From Vicinamibacteria bacterium (GTDB lineage: Bacteria > Acidobacteriota > Vicinamibacteria > Fen-336 > JAGNNV01), in NCBI GenBank assembly GCA_016650185.1, contig JAENWE010000134.1:1-28549 (forward strand): a stretch of 28,549 bases of DNA, read 5' to 3'. The position numbers were made by a program, and so were the translations under genes. The first letter of the stretch is position 1; each line of letters opens with the position of its first letter. Positions 16,148 to 23,189 of this stretch are shown in pieces. The notes beneath the pieces are model-generated. The model made no database searches. It was not told the DNA's origin and was given only the letters and a program-made list of their open reading frames with translations.

Positions 16148-17428
16148 GTGCCAAACGAGGCTCCGAGCCCACGCTACGTAGCGGCACTACTGGTCGTCGC
16201 CACGCTGATTCTGGTCGTGGGGTCGCTTCTGAAGCCGGAGCCAACCGCAGCCACGGAGGTGGCGCCTGCTCCTCCGGCGCAGTCGGAAGTCAGGCGCCTC
16301 TATCGCCTGTCTCTGCGCTCCAATGTGGACCGGATGACCGAGTACTTCGCCCTGGTCGCGGGCGACATCGATCCTTTCCTGGTCCGGCTGGCCGACCTGG
16401 AAGTCAGCGGTATCGTCTGGGACTCACGGACCGTCGTCGGCGCGGCCGCGGGGACCATGGGGTCGGAGACGACGCTCGTCGTAACCGCCTCAGGTGAGAA
16501 CCTGACCGCCCTGCCTCTGGCTGCGGGACCCGATCTCCCTCTGGTGGGCATGCGGCTCACCAGCGTTCAGGATCTGACGCCAGCCCCGCACGGAGGCGGC
16601 GGTCTCGACGCCGGCCAGTGGCTTCTGGCCGCCTGGCGCGACGAGGTCAAAGCCCGCCACACGCCCGGCAACCTCATCGGATCGACGTTCACCGCTTGTG
16701 GCGAACATTCCATCGAGGAGGTTGAAACCAGCATCACCTTGTCTCGAATGATGAGAGGCGGAGGCATTTTCGACATCGACGGTCGGCTGGTAGCGGTCAT
16801 CCTCGAGTGCGACGGTCGACCCATCGCGGTCTCGACCGCCAGTGTGTCCGAGTTGCTTCAGGCGGCCTCGAGCACCAACGGACGTCTCTGGAGCGGCCTC
16901 GGCCTCAAAGCCAACCCGCTCACGAAGGCACAGGCCACGCACCTGCGCACGGACTCGGGCATTCTCATCACGGAGACCTGGCACGGCTACCCGGCCGAGG
17001 GCGCCGGTCTCCGTCCCGGAGACGTCATCCAGAAGCTGAGCGGACAGCCGGTTCAAAAGAGCGAAGACCTGGCGCCTCTCTTTCAGACCTTTTCGGAGCC
17101 AATGCCGCTCGTAGTGAGGCGGGGGTCGAGAACGTTGACCCTCTCTCTTTCGCTCACGGCTGTCGAAGGAGCAACCTCAGCGCCCCGGGAAAGCAGGAGC
17201 GGGCTGACCTTGGAATCAGACCCGGCAGGGTTCCCAATCGAGTCTGTCCGACCGGGGAGCCGTGAGGCGGTAGCGGGGATCAGGCAGGGCGATCGGCTAC
17301 TCCGGGTCGATTTCACCGAGCCACGCGACCTTCGGGAACTGCGTCGCCTGCTGTCGAACAACCGAGGCGGGGTCGTTTTCGTCGAACTTCTAAGAGGCGA
17401 CCGCAGGGTGGGCCTGCTCCTTGAATAG
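16148..17428 (+). CDS. Membrane-anchored HtrA-like protein with two PDZ domains and degenerate protease domain
   Basis: 426 residues. One membrane anchor lies at about 10-28 (YVAALLVVATLILVVGSLL), so most of the protein is periplasmic. Residues about 50-240 have the layout of a trypsin-like HtrA domain. SGIVWDSRTVVGAAAG (87-102) matches the strand that normally ends in TAAH, and RGGGIFDIDGRLVAVI (203-218) matches the usual GNSGGPLFDLDGRVVGV. The His and the nucleophilic Ser are both missing, so it is probably not a protease. Two PDZ domains follow, at about 249-337 (GLRPGDVIQKLSG) and 351-426 (GIRQGDRLLRVDF). DegP/DegS relatives sense or degrade misfolded envelope proteins; this one may bind without cutting. 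Its stop abuts the ATG of the antiporter gene, suggesting coupling. Confidence 0.75.
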   Translation: MPNEAPSPRYVAALLVVATLILVVGSLLKPEPTAATEVAPAPPAQSEVRRLYRLSLRSNVDRMTEYFALVAGDIDPFLVRLADLEVSGIVWDSRTVVGAAAGTMGSETTLVVTASGENLTALPLAAGPDLPLVGMRLTSVQDLTPAPHGGGGLDAGQWLLAAWRDEVKARHTPGNLIGSTFTACGEHSIEEVETSITLSRMMRGGGIFDIDGRLVAVILECDGRPIAVSTASVSELLQAASSTNGRLWSGLGLKANPLTKAQATHLRTDSGILITETWHGYPAEGAGLRPGDVIQKLSGQPVQKSEDLAPLFQTFSEPMPLVVRRGSRTLTLSLSLTAVEGATSAPRESRSGLTLESDPAGFPIESVRPGSREAVAGIRQGDRLLRVDFTEPRDLRELRRLLSNNRGGVVFVELLRGDRRVGLLLE

Positions 17429-18670
17429 ATGAACGCCCTGACCTCCCTGGGCCTCATCCTCCTGCTTGCGCTGTTGGCCGGGCACCTCGTCAAGTTCGTC
17501 CGCGTTCCCGAAGTCACGGGCTACATTCTCGCCGGCGTGGTCCTCGGCCCCTCCGTGCTCGGTTGGGTATCGAGGGAGAACCTCACCGCGCTCGAAATCC
17601 TCAGCGAGGTCGCCCTGGGACTCATGCTCTTCTCTATCGGGACCGTCTTCGAGTTGGACCGACTGCGGCGGACCGGACGACAGTTTCTGGTCGTCACCCT
17701 CGTCGAGTCGGCGCTGGCGGGCACCATCGTGACGGTGGGCATGCTGGGCTTCGGGCAGCCGTGGCAGGTGGCGTTTCTGCTCGGTGCGGTGGCGATCGCG
17801 ACCGCGCCCGCGTCGACGCTCATGGTGATTCGGGAGACCGACAGCTCGGGCCCACTGACCGAGATTCTGCTCGGCATCATCGCCATCAACAACATCTTCT
17901 GTATCGTCGCCTACAGCCTGGTGGCTTCGGCCATCGACCTGACGGCCTCACTCGGCTCAGGGAACCTGTTTCACTCGATCTACACCTCGTTCTTCCCGCT
18001 GGTCTGGCAACTCGTGGGCTCCGTGGCGCTCGGCTACATCGTCGGCGTCGTGCTCTCTTTGTGGTCGTCCCAAGTCAAAGAGACAGGAGAGATGCTCATT
18101 CTCATGGCCGGTTCGATCCTTTTCTGCGTCGGCGCCGCGCGGATGATGGACCTCTCGACGTTGATCGCGAGCATGGCGGTAGGCGCGACGATGGTCAACC
18201 TCTCCACGGGGAGCCACCGCCTGTTCGAGACGTTGTCGGGGACGGACCCGCCGTTTTACGCCATATTCTTCGTTCTCGCCGGAGCCGATCTCGACCTGAC
18301 CCTCGTGCGCGCACTCGGCTGGCTCGGAGTCGTTTACGTCCTGGGCCGCGCTTTGGGCAAGTTCGTCGGCGCGCGCGTGGCGGCGCGGCACCTCCGCCTG
18401 CCTCCCGCCGTTCAAAACTACCTCGGCTTCGCGTTGCTCGCCCAGGCCGGGCTCGCGGTCGGCCTGACCATCAGCATCGAGCGACGCTTCGTGGACTACG
18501 CGCCGGTCGTCTCCGCGATCGTCCTGGCGGCCGTGGCCATCTACGAGATGTTCGGGCCGATCAGCGCGCGCTACGCGCTGATCCAGAGCGGTGAGGCGCG
18601 CCTGGGGGCGTCGATGCCCGAAGACGCCGGCACGGATTCGAGCCTGCTCGAACCGCCCACCGTCACCTGA
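17429..18670 (+). CDS. CPA2-family cation/proton antiporter (Kef/NapA type membrane domain)
   Basis: 413 residues, almost wholly hydrophobic, with about 12 membrane spans. The N-terminus LLLALLAGHLVKFVRVPEVTGYILAGVVLGPSVLGWV is the classic start of the Na+/H+ exchanger domain of monovalent cation:proton antiporter-2 proteins. VAIATAPASTLMVIRETDSSGPLTE matches the unwound-helix region that contains the transport site. No TrkA-N or TrkA-C regulatory domain is attached, unlike full Kef proteins. The substrate ion (Na+ or K+) cannot be told from sequence by eye. The ATG directly follows the TAG of the HtrA-like gene with no gap. The stop is 61 bases from the facing mqnE stop. Confidence 0.88.
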   Translation: MNALTSLGLILLLALLAGHLVKFVRVPEVTGYILAGVVLGPSVLGWVSRENLTALEILSEVALGLMLFSIGTVFELDRLRRTGRQFLVVTLVESALAGTIVTVGMLGFGQPWQVAFLLGAVAIATAPASTLMVIRETDSSGPLTEILLGIIAINNIFCIVAYSLVASAIDLTASLGSGNLFHSIYTSFFPLVWQLVGSVALGYIVGVVLSLWSSQVKETGEMLILMAGSILFCVGAARMMDLSTLIASMAVGATMVNLSTGSHRLFETLSGTDPPFYAIFFVLAGADLDLTLVRALGWLGVVYVLGRALGKFVGARVAARHLRLPPAVQNYLGFALLAQAGLAVGLTISIERRFVDYAPVVSAIVLAAVAIYEMFGPISARYALIQSGEARLGASMPEDAGTDSSLLEPPTVT

Positions 18671-18716
18671 GTTCGGGCGTCGTCCTTCTGTCCTGTGCAG
18701 TGGGGCCGCTCGCCGT

Positions 18717-18746
18717 CTGACCCGACCCCGTCTACCACTCCTTGAT
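18717..18746 (+). repeat. Copy 2 of a 30-bp gene-end repeat
   Basis: CTGACCCGACCCCGTCT, spacer ACCAC, then TCCTTGAT, matching 15996-16025 at 27 of 30 positions. It covers the stop codon and last codons of mqnE, which is on the opposite strand, and part of the 61-base gap (18671-18731) between the convergent antiporter and mqnE genes. Read on the minus strand, the core is preceded by GTAG. That is reminiscent of REP elements, but no clear palindrome adjoins it. Confidence 0.75.
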
Positions 18747-19859
18747 GGTGTTGAAGACCGTATCGCGCTCCACCGGGCGACGGCCGGCTTCACGGATCAG
18801 GCGACAGAGTTCGTCGACGGACAGCGACTGGGACGTGGGCGCGCCCGCGTCATGCGCCACCCTCTCCTCGGTAACCGTTCCATCGAGATCATCGGCGCCG
18901 AAGGAGAGGCCAATCTGGGCGACGCGTGGTCCGATCATGATCCAGTACGACTTGATGTGGGGGATGTTGTCCAGCATCAAACGAGACACCGCGATCGCCT
19001 TGAGGTCTTCAAAGCCTGTCGTCTCGGGCAGCTTCATGGCCGGCGCTTCCCAAGGCTGGAAGGCAAGAGGGATGAAGGTGACGAAACCGTTGGTTTCATC
19101 CTGAAGGTCTCTCAACTGAATGAGGTGATCAACGCGGTCTTCCACCGTTTCTATGTGACCATAGAGCATGGTGCAGTTGCTGGGGATGCCGAGCTTGTGG
19201 GCCTGGCGGGCCACGTCGAGCCACTGCTCGCCGTTCGCCTTGCCCTTGATGATCTTGTCGCGGGTCTCCTTGGCGAAGATTTCGGCCCCGCCGCCCGGCA
19301 TGGAGTCCATCCCGGCATCCTTGAGGGTCTGCAGTATCTCGGGCACCGACTTCTTATAAAGCTTGTGAAAGAAAAAGATCTCGACGGCGGTGAAGGCCTT
19401 GACGTGCATGTCCGGCCGGATCTGCTTGATTCCCTTCATCATGTCAATGAAGTACTGAAAAGGCAGATCGGGATGGAGGCCGCCCACGATGTGGACTTCG
19501 CGGCAGGCCTTGGGCTGTTTGGCCACGTCCGCGAACACCTGATCGAGCGACATCACGTAGGCGCGGGGCTCCCCGGTCTTCGCGGCAAACGCGCAGAAGT
19601 TGCAGGTGGCCGCACAGACATTGGTGTGGTTGAGGTGAGTGTTGCAGACAAAATAGGCGATGTCGCCGTGTCTCGCTTCTCGCACGTGATTCGCGAGCCG
19701 ACCCAGACCCAGGAGGTCATGAGTGCGGTAGAGAGCGACGCCGTCATCAAATGAGAGTCGCCTGCCGGCGAGGACCTTTTCGCGGATCGTCTCCAGCGAG
19801 GGGTCGCTCATGGCAAAAGTCTCAAGGACAGAGGGAGCGGCCACAGCTGGGGCGTTCAT
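18732..19859 (-). CDS. mqnE: Aminofutalosine synthase (radical SAM, menaquinone synthesis)
   Basis: MqnE joins the MqnA product to S-adenosylmethionine to form aminofutalosine in the futalosine route to menaquinone. The radical-SAM cluster motif CAATCNFC (C82, C86, C89) sits within HLNHTNVCAATCNFCAF, typical of MqnE rather than MqnC. EVHIVGGLHPDLPFQYF, MPGGGAEIF and TMLYGHIET are further family segments. From ATG 19859 the protein is 375 residues. This start is favoured by the -10 sequence TAAAAT ending 7 bases upstream; ATG 19811 or 19910 are alternatives. No other mqn genes are in the window. The gene is divergent from the M23 peptidase gene and convergent with the antiporter. Its last codons lie in a repeat shared with the DUF4838 gene. 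Confidence 0.88.
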   Translation of the reverse strand: MNAPAVAAPSVLETFAMSDPSLETIREKVLAGRRLSFDDGVALYRTHDLLGLGRLANHVREARHGDIAYFVCNTHLNHTNVCAATCNFCAFAAKTGEPRAYVMSLDQVFADVAKQPKACREVHIVGGLHPDLPFQYFIDMMKGIKQIRPDMHVKAFTAVEIFFFHKLYKKSVPEILQTLKDAGMDSMPGGGAEIFAKETRDKIIKGKANGEQWLDVARQAHKLGIPSNCTMLYGHIETVEDRVDHLIQLRDLQDETNGFVTFIPLAFQPWEAPAMKLPETTGFEDLKAIAVSRLMLDNIPHIKSYWIMIGPRVAQIGLSFGADDLDGTVTEERVAHDAGAPTSQSLSVDELCRLIREAGRRPVERDTVFNTIKEW

Positions 19860-19866
19860 TGCCGCT

Positions 19867-19872
19867 ATTTTA
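19867..19872 (-). promoter_or_regulatory. Predicted -10 element of mqnE
   Basis: On the minus strand TAAAAT ends 7 bases before ATG 19859, which would give a leaderless transcript. No good -35 is visible. No Shine-Dalgarno site precedes the ATG. Confidence 0.35.
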
Positions 19873-19894
19873 TTGGATTCGGGCTGGTTGTGCC

Positions 19895-19925
19895 TTGCCC
19901 CGATACACAAGGTCGGGCCTATAAT
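19895..19925 (+). promoter_or_regulatory. Predicted sigma70-type promoter of the M23 peptidase gene
   Basis: TTGCCC (19895-19900) and a perfect TATAAT (19920-19925) are 19 bases apart. Transcription would begin near 19932, just before AAGGA (19934-19938), which lies 10 bases upstream of a CTG codon at 19949. The -35 hexamer is the same as in the lptC promoter. Confidence 0.5.
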
Positions 19926-19948
19926 CCCGCGGCAAGGACGAAAGACCC

Positions 19949-21172
19949 CTGAAGAAGCTTTTTTCCTGTCTTGTGATCGCCGCCTTTCTGGTAGGCCTGC
20001 CCGTCGATCCCTCTTTCCTTCCCGGCGGCGGACAGTCGATGGCCATGGCCGCGATCACGCCCCAGATTTCCATCGTTCGGGGAGAGATCGAACGGGGCAA
20101 GACGCTCGCCGCCGCCCTCTCGAACGTGATCAGCGGTCGCGAGATCTTCGATCTGGTCGAGAGAGCGCGCGCGAGCTACGATCTCAAGAATGTGATGCCG
20201 GGCCAGCCCTTTCGAGTCTCTTTGGGCGGGGACGGGAAGCTCCGCACCTTCGCCTACGCCATCGATGAGCTGCGAACCCTTCGCGTTTCAAAACGTGAGG
20301 ACGGACTTCACCCGGCCATCGTCTCGCGACAGTACGAGGTTCGGGTCGGAACCGCGGCCGGGGTCATCGAATCCAGCCTCTTCGAGACGATCGACGCGAT
20401 CGGCGAGAAGGAAGATCTGGCCTTGCAACTTTCCGAAATCTTCGCCTGGGATATCGACTTTAACACGGCCATCCAGCGGGGTGACACCTTCCGGGTGGCG
20501 GTCGAGAAGCTCTACCTCGACGGTGAACTCAGGCGGTACGGAAGGGTCTTGTCCGCGGAGTTCGTGAACTCGGGACGGACCCTGCGGGCGATCCGATTCG
20601 AAGGCGCGGACGGAACCGGGGCCTATTACGAGCCCTCGGGGCAACCACTCAAGAAAGCGTTCCTGAAGTCGCCGCTTCGGTTCACCCGGGTGAGTTCCAG
20701 CTTCTCTCGGGGCCGCTTCCACCCGGTGCTGCACGTGACCCGCGCGCACAACGGAACCGACCTGTCCGCTGGCTATGGCACCCCCGTGCGCGCCATCGGC
20801 TTTGGCACGGTCGTGAACGCGGGCGTTCAGGGCGGCTACGGAAAACTGGTGGTGGTCCGGCACGCGAATGGCTTCACCAGTTACTACGGACACCTATCCA
20901 GGATTCTCGTGCGATCGGGGCAGCGGGTGAGCCAAAGCGACTTGGTCGGTTTGGTGGGCGCCACCGGGCTCGCCACCGGTCCGCATCTGCACTACGGCAT
21001 CATGAAGAACGGAGCCTGGGCCGACCCCATGCGCATCCAGAGCCCGCCCGCGGAACCTCTGCGGGCCGCGGACCGGCCGGCGTTCGAGGCAACCGTAGGC
21101 CAGAAACTGGCCCTCCTGCCTTCGCCGCCTCTGACCTTCCGAAGGGCCACGGCGAACGACCAGCCACGCTAG
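19949..21172 (+). CDS. Exported M23-family (LytM) peptidoglycan endopeptidase
   Basis: From CTG 19949 the protein has 407 residues and begins LKKLFSCLVIAAFLVGLP, a good signal peptide. From the nearest standard start, GTG 19973, it has 399 and lacks the basic n-region. The N-terminal part (ERGKTLAAALSNVISGREIFDLVERARASYDLKNVMPGQPF) resembles the inhibitory and OapA-like domains of Csd3/MepM-type enzymes. The C-terminal LytM domain has all zinc ligands: HNGTD (H259, D263 in GTG numbering) and HLH (H338, H340), plus H307 in SYYGHLS. These enzymes cut peptide cross-links in peptidoglycan. A strong promoter and AAGGA precede the CTG. The STN-domain gene follows 9 bases after the stop, so the two form an operon. 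Confidence 0.9.
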   Translation: MKKLFSCLVIAAFLVGLPVDPSFLPGGGQSMAMAAITPQISIVRGEIERGKTLAAALSNVISGREIFDLVERARASYDLKNVMPGQPFRVSLGGDGKLRTFAYAIDELRTLRVSKREDGLHPAIVSRQYEVRVGTAAGVIESSLFETIDAIGEKEDLALQLSEIFAWDIDFNTAIQRGDTFRVAVEKLYLDGELRRYGRVLSAEFVNSGRTLRAIRFEGADGTGAYYEPSGQPLKKAFLKSPLRFTRVSSSFSRGRFHPVLHVTRAHNGTDLSAGYGTPVRAIGFGTVVNAGVQGGYGKLVVVRHANGFTSYYGHLSRILVRSGQRVSQSDLVGLVGATGLATGPHLHYGIMKNGAWADPMRIQSPPAEPLRAADRPAFEATVGQKLALLPSPPLTFRRATANDQPR

Positions 21173-21181
21173 AGTGAGGCC

Positions 21182-21847
21182 ATGAGGTTTCGTGATCTCG
21201 CGAGCCGTGGCCGGTTCGTCCTCTTCGCGGTCGCTGGCCTGCTGCTCGTTCTATCCAAAGGCGCCTCCGTCCGCGCCGCTGCGCCCATAGTCACCATCAG
21301 CGCTGCGGGTGTGAAGATTCAGATCGCATCGGCGCCACTGAGCGAGACCATCGACGCTCTTTCACAGGCCGCCGGATTCAAAGTCACCTACGAAGGATCT
21401 CGGCCGACCGCCAGGCTCTTCAATGCCGAAATCGATACGCCCACGGTGGCCGAGACTCTGTTTCGCCTGCTCGAAGGACAGAACCTCAACTATGCCGTGG
21501 TCTTCGACCTCTCGGGCCGCAAAGTCACGTCGCTGATGCTCCTGGGTCCGGCCTCGCGAAGCGGCGGGACAACAGGAGCCTCCTCGAGCGCGCCGCCTCG
21601 GCCGTTCACGCCACCCGCGATTCGTCGAAGCGATCCAGCGCCTCCTGAAGACGACCCGGCCGAGGGTGAGGACGCTCAGCCAGAACCACCCACTCCCCCA
21701 CCAGCCCCTTCGGCGTCACCCCTCCCGCCCGGGCCTCAAGGACCGGGCGGCGCGCCGGTCATCCCCTTGCCCCCATCTCCTTTCGCCCCAAGGCCGCTGG
21801 TAGTCAGTCCGTTCGCCCCGAGGGCCACTCCCTCGCCCTCACCGTGA
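21182..21847 (+). CDS. Exported protein with lone STN (secretin/TonB short N-terminal) domain and proline-rich tail
   Basis: 221 residues. The signal peptide spans about 1-35 (RFVLFAVAGLLLVLSKGASVRA). Residues about 38-120 look like an STN/secretin-N domain: IQIASAPLSETIDALSQAAGFKVTYEG, then TVAETLFRLLEGQNLNYAVV. The remaining 100 residues are low-complexity Pro/Ala/Ser (PPTPPPAPSASPLPPGPQGP). STN domains normally head secretins and TonB-dependent receptors, but here no barrel follows. It sits directly after the M23 peptidase gene (GTGAGG ribosome binding site) and faces the secretion operon, overlapping its last gene by 9 bases tail to tail. It may interact with the secretin or help pass it through the cell wall. 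That is inference. Confidence 0.65.
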   Translation: MRFRDLASRGRFVLFAVAGLLLVLSKGASVRAAAPIVTISAAGVKIQIASAPLSETIDALSQAAGFKVTYEGSRPTARLFNAEIDTPTVAETLFRLLEGQNLNYAVVFDLSGRKVTSLMLLGPASRSGGTTGASSSAPPRPFTPPAIRRSDPAPPEDDPAEGEDAQPEPPTPPPAPSASPLPPGPQGPGGAPVIPLPPSPFAPRPLVVSPFAPRATPSPSP

Positions 21848-22492
21848 AGTCCGAGGCAACTCCGCATCCGGCGCACGCAGGATGACTTGGGCCGGAACCT
21901 GATTTGGCCCTCCTTGAGGGCGGCCCCCCACGGCCTGACCGCCGATGACGAAGGGGACGTTGGGGGCGAAAAGCCACTGGTTGTAATTCTGAGTGCCATT
22001 CACCAAGCGCAGCGCGGTCTCGGTCGATAGACTCGCCACCCCGGCAACCGGCCCGGTTGGAGGGCCAGAACCCCCGCTGAGAAAAGGAGTGGGCGCCGGC
22101 GTGGGCGTGGGCGTGGCCCTTCCCGGGCCGCTGCCGCCCTGAATCCCCACCGGGCGAGGAGGCCCCGCCTCGCCGGGGCGCACGATCCGCCATTTTCCGT
22201 CCTTGGTCATCGGATCCTTGTAGGCCTTGCGGAGATACTTCCCTTGCACAAGTTGATCGATGGAGGCGGGCAGGGCGTTTCCGTTCTTGCGTTGGAATCG
22301 CGCAATGGCCGCGGAGATCTGCCGTCCGCGGAAAATCAACTCCTGTTCGTTGTCGTCGTGGACCAGATAGCGCCACGAGGGCATGGCCAACATCAGGGCC
22401 AGGGTCATGATCGCGAGCATGGCCAGAAGGGCGGGCATCGAGAAGCCCTTTTCGCCCCTCGGCAAGGACGCCTCGGGGGACACTCGCATCAT
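21839..22492 (-). CDS. Type IV pilin-like/pseudopilin protein lacking Glu5
   Basis: 217 residues. The N-terminus is a prepilin signal, PRGEKG|FSMPALLAMLAIMTLALMLAMPSWRYL, cut after Gly16. The mature +5 residue is Ala instead of the conserved Glu, and +4 is Pro. The following region (FRGRQISAAIARFQRKNGNALPASIDQLVQGKYLRKAYKDPM) resembles the GspG body with its pre-assigned Lys/Pro turn. A Pro/Thr stretch (ATPTPTPAPTP) and a C-terminal domain follow. Pseudopilins without Glu5, such as GspK, sit at the tip of the pseudopilus, so a tip or minor role is possible. It is the last gene of the secretion operon and its start overlaps the lytic transglycosylase stop by 4 bases. Confidence 0.75.
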   Translation of the reverse strand: MMRVSPEASLPRGEKGFSMPALLAMLAIMTLALMLAMPSWRYLVHDDNEQELIFRGRQISAAIARFQRKNGNALPASIDQLVQGKYLRKAYKDPMTKDGKWRIVRPGEAGPPRPVGIQGGSGPGRATPTPTPAPTPFLSGGSGPPTGPVAGVASLSTETALRLVNGTQNYNQWLFAPNVPFVIGGQAVGGRPQGGPNQVPAQVILRAPDAELPRTSR

Positions 22493-23178
22493 CGTTTCTT
22501 CCCTGACGCCGCCCCGGATCTCTTCTTCTCGCTGTCTTCGAAGTCCTTTACCACCTTGCGGATGTAGCCCCGCGTCTCACGGTAGGGAGGAATGCCATGG
22601 TGCCGAGCCACCGCGCCTTGACCTGCGTTATAGGCGGCGAGAGCCTCGGCGACTCGGCCCTCGTACTTCTCGAGAAGCTGACGCAGAAGACGAGCGCCTG
22701 CGTCAATGTTCTCGCCGGCGTCGAAGGCATCCCGCACCCCGAGTTCCCGGGCCGTGCCCGGCATCAGTTGCATGACGCCTTGAGCTCCCTTCGGCGAGAT
22801 GACGGCGGCATTGAATGCGGACTCCGCCCTCGCCACCGCGCGGACCAAAGACCTGGGAAGAGCGTACTTGTGGGCGGCACCCGCCACCATCTCCTCAAGG
22901 GTCCTCTCCGCTCCGTCTTCAACCGCGTCTCCCATGACCGCGGCCGGGGCGGCCGCGGGTTCGGGATCCACCTCCTCGTCCGGCTCCACGCGAAGAACAT
23001 CGGCGGTCCGGACCTCGACCTCGCCGCCCGTCACCCCGGCCACGCACGTATTGGCATGGCACGAGAAAGACTCGATCTTTAAGGTCTTGCCTGCGCGAAG
23101 AAACAGCGTATCGGCGGCGGTGCTTCCGACCGCGAGGGGAGCCAGGGAGAAAAGCCAGAAACCTGAAAAACGCAACAT
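22489..23178 (-). CDS. Lytic transglycosylase (SLT/LysM-less, GH23 type), exported
   Basis: 229 residues with a signal peptide (about 1-22, FSGFWLFSLAPLAVGSTAAD). Residues about 23-70 form a small beta-rich segment with two cysteines (C40, C45). The catalytic SLT domain spans about 97-215. Glu119 in ARAESAFNAAVISPKGAQGVMQLMPGTA is the catalytic acid, and LAAYNAGQGAVARHHGIPPYRET is the second signature. It cleaves the glycan strands of peptidoglycan. In this operon it most likely opens the wall locally for assembly of the secretion machine, as transglycosylases do in type III and IV systems. The basic tail is KKRSGAASGKKR. It is the penultimate gene of the operon and its stop overlaps the pseudopilin start. 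Confidence 0.9.
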   Translation of the reverse strand: MLRFSGFWLFSLAPLAVGSTAADTLFLRAGKTLKIESFSCHANTCVAGVTGGEVEVRTADVLRVEPDEEVDPEPAAAPAAVMGDAVEDGAERTLEEMVAGAAHKYALPRSLVRAVARAESAFNAAVISPKGAQGVMQLMPGTARELGVRDAFDAGENIDAGARLLRQLLEKYEGRVAEALAAYNAGQGAVARHHGIPPYRETRGYIRKVVKDFEDSEKKRSGAASGKKR

Positions 23179-23189
23179 CCCCCCCGAGA

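Noticed and set aside
18671..18731. Bidirectional terminator between the antiporter and mqnE genes
   Set aside because: No convincing stem with a T-tract on either strand could be found by eye.
18591..19754. 387-codon plus-strand frame opposite mqnE
   Set aside because: MqnE is recognised by its CxxxCxxC cluster across this region, and the antisense product looks like random His/Asp/Gly-rich sequence.
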